A stretch of 64,000 nt of DNA from Actinopolyspora mzabensis (lineage in GTDB: Bacteria > Actinomycetota > Actinomycetes > Mycobacteriales > Pseudonocardiaceae). Location: NCBI RefSeq assembly GCF_900101095.1, contig NZ_FNFM01000012.1:62001-126000 (forward strand), written 5' to 3'. The notes beneath the pieces were generated by a model that saw only the letters and a list, made by a program, of their open reading frames with translations, was not told where the DNA came from and made no database searches. The position numbers and the translations under genes were made by a program. Numbering within the stretch: position 1 is the first letter of the stretch; every line of letters starts with the position of its first letter. Below, piece by piece: positions 1 to 8,309 of the stretch.

Positions 1-192
1 ATCTTGGAGCTCCGACGCGATGGCACGAGCACGGGTGTCGAGCTCGATACTGGTCAGAGTCCGTCCCGGATACTCGCCCGAGGACAAAAACCGCAACGCC
101 ACCGCGTGTGGATCGCGCTCGGCGCGCTCGCGGACGACGTCGAGCAGCGATTCGGACCGGCTGTGCGGGGCACGCTCGGCGAGGTCGGTCAT
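1..192 (-). CDS. Fatty-acyl-AMP ligase (FAAL), N-terminal part, cut by window edge
   Basis: The minus strand encodes 64 residues starting MTDLAERAPHSRSESLLD and running off the left edge without a stop. The stretch RFLSSGEYPGRTLTSIELD is typical of the N-terminus of adenylate-forming enzymes of the FAAL type, which activate fatty acids as acyl-AMP for loading onto a carrier protein. A GGGAG sequence lies about 6 nt before the ATG. The catalytic core and the FAAL-specific insertion are outside the window, so a fatty acyl-CoA ligase or another AMP-binding enzyme is not excluded. It is divergent from the methyltransferase at 459 and probably marks the near edge of a lipopeptide or polyketide cluster continuing to the left. 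Confidence 0.7.
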   Translation of the reverse strand, partial: MTDLAERAPHSRSESLLDVVRERAERDPHAVALRFLSSGEYPGRTLTSIELDTRARAIASELQD

Positions 193-458
193 GCTCGGCT
201 CCCGTATGGCGGTCTCGACGATGGAACGGAGGGGCGCTTCGGCAGGCAATGCTCGCGGCGACTCCACGAGCCGCGACATCCCCGAAAAGACCGCCCGAAC
301 GATCACACGTGGCACTACCCGTCCAGTCACCTCAATTCGGCGGTAGCCGACCGGGCACCTCACTCGGAGGAACCAGAAGATGACTCTGATTCGTGGCAAC
401 GATCGGCACCATGAGGCCTCGCGGCCGAATCACCGTGAGCCTGCGAGAGAGGGACCCG

Positions 459-1472
459 ATGGTCGAGCAAACACCGCAGACGGAAGCGTCCGCGCAATGG
501 ATCGTGGAGGACCTGTGGGCGGCTCGCGAAGCACAAGTCCTGATCGCAGGCACGGAACTGGACGTGTTCACCCACATCTTCCGAGGGGCACGGAGCGCCG
601 AGGAGGTGGCGACGGCGATCGGCGCCCCCATACGCGGTGTAGAACGCCTGCTGGATGCGCTTGTCGGGATCGAGTACCTGGACAAGCAAGACGGTCACTA
701 CACACTTTCGTCCTTGGCGGACAAGCTGCTGGTGCGCGACAAGGACACCTACGTCGGCGAGATGGTGCAGGAGATGAAGCTGTTGTGGAACAGCTGGTCC
801 AACCTGACCGAGGTGATCCGCACCGGGGAGCCGGTGCAACCGTGGGACGACGAGGAGACCGGACGACGGTTGTTCCCCAGCCTGGTGCGGGCGCTGTTTC
901 CGATGAGCTGGGGATCGGCTCGTGCCGCTGCCGCGGTCGCGCTGGAAGCCGACGATCGCGTCGAACGGATCCTCGACGTGGCCGCGGGATCGGGTGTGTG
1001 GTCAATCGCGTTCGCCCAGCAGGCACCGAGAGCGCGCGTGACCACGGTGGACTACTCCGAAGTGACCCCGCTGACCCGTGAATTCGCCGAACGTTACGGA
1101 GTTGTCGACAGGTTCGATCACATCGAGGGCAACCTGCGTGACATCGACTTCGGAGCGGAAAGCTACGACCTGGCGATACTGGGCTACATCCTGCAGACCG
1201 AAGGTGAGGACCGCAGCAGGGATCTGCTGGAGAAGTGCCACCGCGCGCTGCGTCCCGGTGGTCGGTTGTTGATCGCCGAGATGATCCCCGATGACGATCG
1301 AACGGGGCCCGCGGCGCCACTGGTGTACGCCATGGACATGGTGCTCTACACCGAGCACGGAGACGTTTTCACCATGACGCAATACCGGGACTGGCTGCAC
1401 ACCGCGGGTTTCCGGCGAGTCGAGACGATCGACATACCCGCCCCTTGGCCACTGGTCCTCGCCACCAAATAG
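459..1472 (+). CDS. SAM-dependent O-methyltransferase, dimerisation-domain family
   Basis: The product is 337 residues. An N-terminal winged-helix dimerisation region (about residues 10-90, with LWAAREAQVLIAGTELDVF) precedes a Rossmann methyltransferase domain. The SAM-binding glycine motif is visible as DVAAGSGVWSIAFA, followed by an acidic residue at the end of strand 2 (TTVDYSE) and the post-motif LRPGGRLLIAEM. These proteins resemble small-molecule O- or C-methyltransferases of secondary metabolism. I chose the ATG at 459 because GAGAGGG lies just upstream; an in-frame ATG at 393 has no good site. It lies 52 nt before the flavin reductase/dioxygenase ORF and is probably co-transcribed with it, so its substrate may be a chlorinated kynurenine or the final product. 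The acceptor cannot be read from the sequence. Confidence 0.82.
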   Translation: MVEQTPQTEASAQWIVEDLWAAREAQVLIAGTELDVFTHIFRGARSAEEVATAIGAPIRGVERLLDALVGIEYLDKQDGHYTLSSLADKLLVRDKDTYVGEMVQEMKLLWNSWSNLTEVIRTGEPVQPWDDEETGRRLFPSLVRALFPMSWGSARAAAAVALEADDRVERILDVAAGSGVWSIAFAQQAPRARVTTVDYSEVTPLTREFAERYGVVDRFDHIEGNLRDIDFGAESYDLAILGYILQTEGEDRSRDLLEKCHRALRPGGRLLIAEMIPDDDRTGPAAPLVYAMDMVLYTEHGDVFTMTQYRDWLHTAGFRRVETIDIPAPWPLVLATK

Positions 1473-1524
1473 CTCCGCGTTCGCCGGTGTCCACGGCGGA
1501 GCGCAGGATCGAGGTGTTCCACCG

Positions 1525-2892
1525 ATGACGAACGCGCCGAGCGGTCACGAGGACATGCCGGTGACCATCGATGTGTTCAAAGCTCTCATGAGCACTTTCC
1601 CGAGCGGTGTCGCCGTGGTAACGACCACCGACGTCGACGGCACTCCGCACGGTCTGACCTGTACGTCGCTCTGCGGAATCACCGACGAACCGTCCACCTT
1701 GGGCGTCTGTCTGCACAACCGTGGCGCGACGGTGCGGGCGGTGCGACGGCGCGAGAGGTTCGCGGTCAACTTTCTGCACACCGGTGGTCGTGCGGCTGCC
1801 GAACACTTCGCTTCGGGAGCGCCCGACCGCTTCGAACGCGTCGATTGGAGGACCGGCGAGTACGGTTTACCGCTTCTTCCGACGGCCTCGCACGGAATCG
1901 CCGAGTGCCGGGTTCGCGATCTGATCGTTTTCGGCAACCACACGATCGCGTTGGGCGAGATCGCGTCGGCCACCACCGGGACGGAAACGCCGCTCTTGTA
2001 CGGTGCTCGGCGGTTCGCGGCGTGGCCCCCGGATTCGGCGGAGCGATCTCTCAAGGACGCAAGCCAGCCAACATCGACCGACCCCACCACTCAATCTGAG
2101 GAGCGCCAAGTGTCCCGGAGCGTGGTTCCACCGGACCTGAACAGTCGTACCGAGCAAACCGAAGGCGCCAGTTACAAGAGCGTGCTACGACTCGACGAGC
2201 TGCTGCGCTTGCAGCAAGCTCCGGTAGAGCACGACGAGTTGATGTTCGTCGTGGTCCACCAGGTACACGAACTGTGGTTCAAGCTGATGCTGCACGAACT
2301 CGAAGAAGTCCGCGACCTGCTGTTGGACGACCGTGCCGAAGCCGCCACTCACCTGGTCGAACGATGCGCGACGATCCAGAACGTACTCGTCAGCCAGTGG
2401 TCGGTGCTCGATACCATGCTCCCCGCCGATTTCCTCGCATTTCGCGACGGTCTCGAAGGCGGCAGCGGCTTCGAGTCCGTACAGTACCGCGAGATCGAAT
2501 ATCTCGCCGGCTTGAAGGACGAAACCTATTTGGAGCGAGCCGTGCTCACCGACGAGGAGCACAAACAGCTACGGACCCGGCTTGAGGAGCAAAGCGTTCG
2601 TGAGGTCTTCCTGGACCTGGTGCGACGAAGGGGATTCGGTTCACCGGCGGAGTTGAGCAGCAATCGCTACCGCGACCAACCCGCTCGGGATTGGGACCTG
2701 CTGCGGTTGGCCGAGAAGCTGCTGGATCTGGATCAAGCGTTCGCGACCTGGCGAGCCCGGCACACGCTGACGGTGGAACGTCAGATCGGCACCAAATCCG
2801 GCACAGGGGGTTCCTCGGGAGTGAACTACTTGCGATCGAGGATGAACGCACGATTGTTTCCCGAACTTTGGGAGCTGCGTGGCGAGCTGTGA
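1525..2892 (+). CDS. Flavin reductase fused to tryptophan 2,3-dioxygenase
   Basis: One 455-residue frame carries two complete enzymes. Residues about 12-170 are a flavin reductase of the type that supplies FADH2 to flavin-dependent halogenases (FPSGVAVVTTTDVDG near the start, ALGEIASA and RRFAAWPP near the end). Residues about 205-455 are a heme tryptophan 2,3-dioxygenase: distal histidine region VVHQVHELWFKLML, proximal histidine region WRARHTLTVERQIG and substrate loop GTGGSSGVNYL. The dioxygenase half is of normal length. The joining segment (about residues 172-200) is rich in Ser, Thr, Gln and Asp and has lower third-position GC. A GTG at 2110 preceded by GAGGAG could start a free 260-residue dioxygenase. 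With the halogenase at 3187-4728, the expected product is chloro-N-formylkynurenine. No formamidase is seen in the window. Confidence 0.88.
   Translation: MTNAPSGHEDMPVTIDVFKALMSTFPSGVAVVTTTDVDGTPHGLTCTSLCGITDEPSTLGVCLHNRGATVRAVRRRERFAVNFLHTGGRAAAEHFASGAPDRFERVDWRTGEYGLPLLPTASHGIAECRVRDLIVFGNHTIALGEIASATTGTETPLLYGARRFAAWPPDSAERSLKDASQPTSTDPTTQSEERQVSRSVVPPDLNSRTEQTEGASYKSVLRLDELLRLQQAPVEHDELMFVVVHQVHELWFKLMLHELEEVRDLLLDDRAEAATHLVERCATIQNVLVSQWSVLDTMLPADFLAFRDGLEGGSGFESVQYREIEYLAGLKDETYLERAVLTDEEHKQLRTRLEEQSVREVFLDLVRRRGFGSPAELSSNRYRDQPARDWDLLRLAEKLLDLDQAFATWRARHTLTVERQIGTKSGTGGSSGVNYLRSRMNARLFPELWELRGEL
2098..2112 (+). promoter_or_regulatory. Possible internal ribosome binding site and GTG start
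   Basis: GAGGAG at 2098-2103 stands six bases before an in-frame GTG at 2110 inside the reductase-dioxygenase ORF. Starting there gives a 260-residue protein, the usual length of a bacterial tryptophan 2,3-dioxygenase. This suggests either that two separate genes became joined by loss of a stop codon, or that both a fused and a free dioxygenase are made. Confidence 0.5.
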
Positions 2893-3034
2893 AGCTCGCT
2901 CGCATCTCACGACGGCCAGCTGTTTTCCCACGCGTCGATCCAGCCACGGCTGTTGTCTTCTTCCCGTTGCGGTACTACGAACCGCACGGTCGCAGCCGTC
3001 GATCGGCGCCGAAAACCGGACCGACAAGCCCGCC

Positions 3035-3061
3035 GGTCAGCGCCGAGTTCCGGCGCTGACC
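3035..3061. terminator. Bidirectional hairpin between convergent genes
   Basis: GGTCAGCGCCG and CGGCGCTGACC form a perfect 11-bp stem with a 5-nt loop. There is no U tract, as is usual for actinomycete terminators. It lies between the 3' ends of the reductase-dioxygenase ORF and the halogenase. Confidence 0.75.
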
Positions 3062-3186
3062 ATCGCGCACTACGCACTGGTCCCGTTCGAAGCGGTTATC
3101 GGGCCGCCGTCGTCGACGTCGCATGCGAAGCAGAACTCACTCCACCGCTCGACCCCGCATGCTGCTCGGGCACCGGAGGACGAGGA

Positions 3187-4728
3187 TCAACGCATGCCGG
3201 CCAGGTACTCGTACTGGCTGGGCAACGTATTCACGAGCTGTTCGGCCTCGGCCCTGACCCGTTCGAACTCGGCGCGCGCAGCGGCGCTGTCCAGACCACG
3301 CAGCGCCGGATGCGGATAACGCGGCCGTTGCCCCAACCCCAGCAGCATGACAGCGTAGGAGTAGGGCTCGAAACCGTGGTAATCGGCGATCACGGAGCCC
3401 GAGTCGGGCAACCGGGACTTCCACAACTCCATGCGATCGGCCATCCCCGGCGGCAGCGGCAACTCGTTGATCGCCTTCCAGTACGGGGTGTCCTCACGGC
3501 GCGCTGCCCGATAATGCAACACCAGAAATTCACGCACGCCGTCGAAGCAACCGGCCATCAACCTGTTGTAGTTGTCCCGTAGTGCTGGACTGCGATCAGG
3601 GCCCGGGAAGTGGCGCACGAGCTGTTCGATCCCGTACTGGATAAAGAAGATCCCGGTGGATTCCAACGGTTCCACGAACCCTCCGGAGAGTCCGATGGCC
3701 ACACAGTTGCGCATCCAGAAGCGCTCGTTGCGTCCGACGCGCATTCGGATGTGATTGGCTTCCACCTCGTCGGCTGCCGGCCCCACATGGGCCCGCAAGT
3801 CGGACTCCGCCTGCTCCGGAGTGGTGAACTCCGAGGAGTAGACGTATCCGGTCCCGATGCGATCGTACAGCGGGATCGTCCAGGCCCATCCCGCGTCCAT
3901 TGCCGTGGCGGTGGTGTACGGAGCGATGCCCTGGCTCTCCCCATCGACCGGAACCCGCAGCGCCACCGCACGGTCGTTCGGCAACACGTCCTGAAACGAC
4001 TCGAACCGCGCGCCCAGCGTCTGGTTGATCAGTAATCCACGGAAACCGGTGCAGTCGATGAACAGATCACCGTAGATGTCACCGTGCTGCTTCGTCACGA
4101 GATGATCGATCGCACCGGTCTCGTCCTGGACCACACGCTCGACATCGTCGAGCACTCGGTGAACCCCGCGTCGCATCCCGAGATCAGCCAGGAAGTGGGC
4201 GAGCAGCGTGGCGTCGAAGTGATACGCGTACGGAAACTGGGTGTCGGCTCCGTTCATGACTTCGCGTCGAGGTAGATCGCCGCCGTCGTGCAGGTTCCGG
4301 TCGAACAGTGCCCCGCCGGCTCTGTTCGGAGAGCGTCGAGCTTCGCAGAGAGCGGCCAGTACGAAGCTTTCCCGATCGAACGCCTCGGATCCCACTTTCA
4401 GCCACCAGTCGGCGAGAGTACATCCGTCGACGTGGCGGGGACGTTCGAAGGGATGGTAGAAGTGCTCGTTCTCCCCACCCCAGTTCTGGAATCGTATGGC
4501 GAGTTTGTAAGCGGCACTACAATGCGGCATCCACTCGTGTTCGCGTAGACCGATATAGTGAAAGAAGTGGCGAACAGTGCTGAAGGTAGCCTCGCCCACT
4601 CCCACGGTCGGCAGATTCGGTGATTCGACGAGTGAGACGGTTACTTGATCACCAAAGGTCGCGTTGAGGTAGGTGGCTGTCATCCACCCGGCAGTGCCAC
4701 CACCGACGATCACCACGTTGTCGACCAT
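3187..4728 (-). CDS. Flavin-dependent tryptophan halogenase
   Basis: The 513-residue product matches the usual length of FADH2-dependent tryptophan halogenases. The FAD-binding GGGTAGW motif is at residues about 8-14, the catalytic lysine lies in AAYKLAIRFQNW, the halogenase signature WxWxIP is present as GWAWTIPL, and the glutamate region FVEPLESTGI is conserved. The enzyme uses reduced flavin, oxygen and chloride (or bromide) to halogenate the indole ring; the ring position cannot be decided by eye. Start ATG at 4728 is supported by GGAAAGG upstream; an earlier in-frame ATG at 4866 gives an unrelated basic extension. The reductase that should feed it is encoded convergently at 1525. In the taromycin pathway a halogenase, a reductase and a tryptophan dioxygenase make L-4-chlorokynurenine, so the same logic is likely here. 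Confidence 0.95.
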   Translation of the reverse strand: MVDNVVIVGGGTAGWMTATYLNATFGDQVTVSLVESPNLPTVGVGEATFSTVRHFFHYIGLREHEWMPHCSAAYKLAIRFQNWGGENEHFYHPFERPRHVDGCTLADWWLKVGSEAFDRESFVLAALCEARRSPNRAGGALFDRNLHDGGDLPRREVMNGADTQFPYAYHFDATLLAHFLADLGMRRGVHRVLDDVERVVQDETGAIDHLVTKQHGDIYGDLFIDCTGFRGLLINQTLGARFESFQDVLPNDRAVALRVPVDGESQGIAPYTTATAMDAGWAWTIPLYDRIGTGYVYSSEFTTPEQAESDLRAHVGPAADEVEANHIRMRVGRNERFWMRNCVAIGLSGGFVEPLESTGIFFIQYGIEQLVRHFPGPDRSPALRDNYNRLMAGCFDGVREFLVLHYRAARREDTPYWKAINELPLPPGMADRMELWKSRLPDSGSVIADYHGFEPYSYAVMLLGLGQRPRYPHPALRGLDSAAARAEFERVRAEAEQLVNTLPSQYEYLAGMR

Positions 4729-5077
4729 GCTCAGCCTTTCCACTATACGCCGTTCCCACGAGGACGCGGGCGAACCGAGCCACGCGACGTTCACGCGGCT
4801 GGAACGCGACGTCGCACGTTCCGCGAAGCACGGAACCGGTGCCCACACACCGGCACACTGCCGCACAATGCCCGCGGATCCCGCTACCCGAGCGGACGGA
4901 TAGGGCGGGCATGTCCGAGCGCGCCGGATGGAGTAGCCGTTCGGGGGGTGTCAACCACACCGGCGGGCATCCCCGAATCGGCGCCGAAGCGGGGATCGGC
5001 ACGAAGCGCTCGGTGTGGTCGACTCGTAACCATCCGGCAAAAACGGAACGACAATTTTCCGATGGGAGGTGGAGCTG
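4729..5077. other. Intergenic region upstream of the halogenase
   Basis: About 350 nt with no convincing ORF on either strand. It should contain the halogenase promoter and holds the hairpin at 4969-4996 that probably ends the LuxR-family gene. Confidence 0.5.
4969..4996 (-). terminator. Hairpin downstream of LuxR-family gene
   Basis: ATCCCCG and CGGGGAT form the outer stem, followed by a two-base mismatch and a 5-bp inner stem TCGGC/GCCGA. It lies about 80 nt beyond the stop of the regulator at 5078 and ahead of the halogenase start, so it should separate their transcripts. Confidence 0.55.
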
Positions 5078-5791
5078 TTACTTCGCCGTGCCCAACAAGT
5101 TGTCGCGCACCGCGAGCGCGGCGGCCGTGGTTCTGTTCGGGCAGTGCAGCTTGGCCAGAATGTTGGCGACATGACGTTTGGCACCGTGATCGGATATCGA
5201 TAATCGGCGGGCTATCTGCTTGTTGCTCAGCCCCTCGGTGAGCAGTTCCAGTACCTGCATTTCACGTGCGGTCAGTGGTGCCGTTTGGTTTTTGCCCGAC
5301 TGGTCCTGGCCGTTCCGTGACAAGAGCTCACGGGCGAGGCTTGTGGGCAGCGGCATCTCGCCCCTGCGCAGCAATGTGAAAGCGTGTTCGAGATGATCAG
5401 CCGTGAGACCGTTCTCCGCGAGATAGCCGTCGACGTTGGGCCCCGATGGTGCGATCAGATTCGGATCCGACGAGGACAGCAGCACGAGAACGGCGATGCC
5501 CTGGTCCCGAGCTTCGGAGATGGTCGCACAGATGAGGTCGATATCGCGGTCCTGCGGTGGCGGCACGATCAGCACATCCGGCTCCGCAGCCGCCAACCTC
5601 GTGCGCAGCTCCCGTGGCTCGTGGCTGGTGTCGATCAGCCCGGTACAGGAGACGTTGCGCAACATCGTCGTAAGCCCGCACCGCACCATCTCATCGGGAT
5701 GGAAGACCATGACGGTCAGACTGGCACCATCGTTGAGGGTGGCCGCGGCACTTGATGATCGCCCGTCGTACTGTTCGAACATCTCTTTCAC
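5078..5791 (-). CDS. LuxR/NarL-family regulator with degenerate receiver domain
   Basis: The 237-residue protein has an N-terminal receiver-like domain (about residues 25-140) and a C-terminal LuxR helix-turn-helix (about residues 168-232, LTAREMQVLELLTEGLSN then KQIARRLSISDHGAKRHV). At the usual phosphoacceptor position after the third strand the sequence is PDVLIVPPPQ, without the expected aspartate, so it is probably not controlled by ordinary phosphorylation. Such atypical regulators often act as pathway-specific activators in antibiotic clusters and may respond to end products. The start is a GTG with GGGGA upstream; an ATG three codons later is possible. It points toward the halogenase, making it the likely regulator of the chlorotryptophan genes; that role is inferred. 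Confidence 0.85.
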   Translation of the reverse strand: MKEMFEQYDGRSSSAAATLNDGASLTVMVFHPDEMVRCGLTTMLRNVSCTGLIDTSHEPRELRTRLAAAEPDVLIVPPPQDRDIDLICATISEARDQGIAVLVLLSSSDPNLIAPSGPNVDGYLAENGLTADHLEHAFTLLRRGEMPLPTSLARELLSRNGQDQSGKNQTAPLTAREMQVLELLTEGLSNKQIARRLSISDHGAKRHVANILAKLHCPNRTTAAALAVRDNLLGTAK

Positions 5792-6114
5792 AGCAGTTCC
5801 CCGTTCGTACCGCCGACGACCCGCCGGATCGGTGGGCGTCGCTTGGACTCTTGCTCAACCGTGAGTCGGTCCTGCCTGTCGTGCCGGCCGGCCACGTTGA
5901 CAGGCTGCGTCTGGTGAGATCGATCTCAGCCGCCCGTTCGCTGGAGGGAATCGGGCTGATCGGTGGCGAGTGCGGGTATGGTTCGCGCACCAACCAACGC
6001 TTGAACGTGTTCACGGCCATCTCGTAGATCATGTGATCGTTTCACTGTCGAACGGAATGGTCGGTGACCACATTTTCTGTTGTGGATAGTTGGTCTCCGC
6101 CGCTTGGCTGACGG
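5792..6114. other. Intergenic region, no gene recognised
   Basis: About 320 nt between the glycosidase 3' end and the start of the LuxR-family gene. Minus-strand reading frames here have no recognisable domain. It should carry the regulator promoter. Confidence 0.4.
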
Positions 6115-8028
6115 TCACGTGACGTTCGGCTGTCGCCTGCCGTACAGGTACTCGACCACTGCCACCGATGCCGCTGCCGCCCAAGCCTGCGGTGAGCACG
6201 CCGAAGGGTACGGCAATGGAGGTCCTCCGTCCTCGTTTCCGGTGCCTGAGAACAGTTCCGGCATCCGATAATTGAACCGACCGGCCGCTCGCACCAGGTT
6301 GTTGGCGAGTTCTCGCGCCTGCCCGTGGTGCCCTTCGGCCGCCAGTCCCAGCACCGCGATCGCCGTGTCGTGCGGCCACACGCTGCCGCAGTGGTATCCG
6401 AACGGGTTGTAAGCCTCGGTTCGAGCTGACAGCGTTCGAAGTCCATATCCGCTGCACATACCGGGGTCGGCTAGTTGCCGAGCCACCGCTTCAGACTCCC
6501 CGCGGTCCAGCATTCCGGTGCCCAGCAGGTGAGCCATGTTGGAGGCGGGGCCTGCAACCGGCTGCTTGTCCCCGTCCAGCGCGATGGCCGGGTAATGGCC
6601 GAACTCGTCGTCGATCCAGAACTCACGGCGGAAGCGCCGCCGCAGCTCGCCTGCCCACTCGCGCCAGGGTTGTCCGTGCGAGCCGAATCGGTCGAGCAAC
6701 TCGGCCCCGGAAATCGCCGCCGCGTACGTGTACCCCTGTACTTCGCACAACGCCAACGGTTGGCACGCCAACGAACCGTCGGGCCATTTCACGCCGTCCG
6801 GTGAGTCCTTCCAGCCCTTGTTGACCAAACCGGCCCGCGCCCCCCGCGAGTACTCGCAGAAACCGTCACCGTCAGGGTCACCGAACTCGGCGATCCAGTC
6901 CAGCGCAGCACGCAACGCGGGAAGCAACTCTCGAATCTGCTCCTCGGGCAGCCCCGCGCGCCATGCCTCGTGCAACAAACACACCCAAAGCTGGGTCGCA
7001 TCGATCGTGCCGTAGTACAACAACGGCAACCTCTGCGACGTGGGACCTGAGAGGTCCATCGGTGTGCGCCGCAGTTCGTGCGGTATCTTGCCCGGCTGCT
7101 CCTCGGTGCTCGGATCTTCCTCGCTACCTTGCCGTGCTGCCAGTGCCCGCAAGGTGTCACCCGCCAGCTCCAGGTTCGCCGGGAGGAGGAACCGCGCGGC
7201 CCATATGGCGTCCCGTCCGAAAAGAGTGAGAAACCACGGACTTCCCGCCGCCAGAAAAACGCGATCCCCGTCGGAGTCCGACAGCGTGAGCCCTTCCAGA
7301 TCGTCGAGACTTCTGCGCAGCAGCATCGCCGAACGATCGTCGGCGTGCTCGATCCGCGGTCCGCGCAGTTGCATCGCCGGAGTGGGGTGATGTGGCGAGA
7401 AGGCATGGCAGGTGTCGGTTTCCTCGTGCTCGACTCCCAATCGCAACGACCACTGCCCGTGTTCGGTCAGCCGGACCGTCCACTGCCACTCGACTCGATC
7501 GTGGTTGACGGAGATCGCGGAAGCGGCACGATCAGGACGCAGGCGGATACGGCTGTCGTCAAAGGACCACTCGGCACCTCGCCCCGTCAGCCACGGTGAC
7601 AGGTAGCCCCGACTTCGACCACTCTTGACCCGCGACATGCTCTCGAAGTCGCACGCAGTGAAAACGCTGAGCGTGATCGTGCGCGACGACGGCGACGAGT
7701 TGTACAGCGTCCATGTCTCGGTCAACGAATCCGAACCGGTATCGCGATCGTGGACGTAGTACAGCGTCGGGTCAGGGGCATCGTCGACGTCCTCGACCAC
7801 CACACCGTAGAAGCTGATCTCCCCGGAACCACGCCGGGTACTGCCGAGGTGGTGCAGACAGCCGTCGGCGACGTCGTACTCGAGTCCGCGGAGGATACGT
7901 CGATCGTGGCGATAGGCACCTTGAGTCCCGGTCGGACGTATCTGACCATCGTTTTCACTTATGGTAACTACGGGTGCGCATACAGCGGTGGTCAACTCGT
8001 GCAGTTGTGGGGACCGCTTATCAGACAC
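6115..8028 (-). CDS. Glycogen-debranching (amylo-alpha-1,6-glucosidase) family protein
   Basis: The 637-residue protein has an N-terminal beta-rich debranching-type domain (about residues 15-215, including YRHDRRILRGLEY and YYVHDRDTGSDSL) and a C-terminal (alpha/alpha)6 barrel. Conserved barrel segments include WFLTLFGRDAIWAARF, NKGWKDSPDGVKWPDG, QGYTYAA and NPFGYHCGSVWPHDTAIA. Enzymes of this architecture hydrolyse alpha-glucosidic bonds in glycogen-like polymers or small glucosides; the precise substrate is uncertain. No signal peptide is seen, so it is likely cytoplasmic. It is divergent from the LacI-family gene at 8310 with 281 nt between them, which suggests control by that sugar-responsive repressor. 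Confidence 0.85.
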   Translation of the reverse strand: MSDKRSPQLHELTTAVCAPVVTISENDGQIRPTGTQGAYRHDRRILRGLEYDVADGCLHHLGSTRRGSGEISFYGVVVEDVDDAPDPTLYYVHDRDTGSDSLTETWTLYNSSPSSRTITLSVFTACDFESMSRVKSGRSRGYLSPWLTGRGAEWSFDDSRIRLRPDRAASAISVNHDRVEWQWTVRLTEHGQWSLRLGVEHEETDTCHAFSPHHPTPAMQLRGPRIEHADDRSAMLLRRSLDDLEGLTLSDSDGDRVFLAAGSPWFLTLFGRDAIWAARFLLPANLELAGDTLRALAARQGSEEDPSTEEQPGKIPHELRRTPMDLSGPTSQRLPLLYYGTIDATQLWVCLLHEAWRAGLPEEQIRELLPALRAALDWIAEFGDPDGDGFCEYSRGARAGLVNKGWKDSPDGVKWPDGSLACQPLALCEVQGYTYAAAISGAELLDRFGSHGQPWREWAGELRRRFRREFWIDDEFGHYPAIALDGDKQPVAGPASNMAHLLGTGMLDRGESEAVARQLADPGMCSGYGLRTLSARTEAYNPFGYHCGSVWPHDTAIAVLGLAAEGHHGQARELANNLVRAAGRFNYRMPELFSGTGNEDGGPPLPYPSACSPQAWAAAASVAVVEYLYGRRQPNVT

Positions 8029-8309
8029 CTGCTCCCACCTGTTCCGCGTGCTCGATCCGGTGCGCTCTCAGCGGGTGTGGCGACCACTACGAGAGACAGT
8101 CGTGCGAGCTCACGCCGTCGTAATCGTACGCATGCCACCCCAACGGGCGCTGTTCAACATCCGGGTGACGAAGGACAACGCTGTTGTGACCTTCATGTGA
8201 ACGTTCAAACCGCCAAGCATGTACTGTTGTGAGCTACTCGACGAGATCGGAGTCTCGCACGAGCCCTCGATCCGACGCCAGAGCGCCTTGAAAGGTATTC
8301 GCGATCCAC

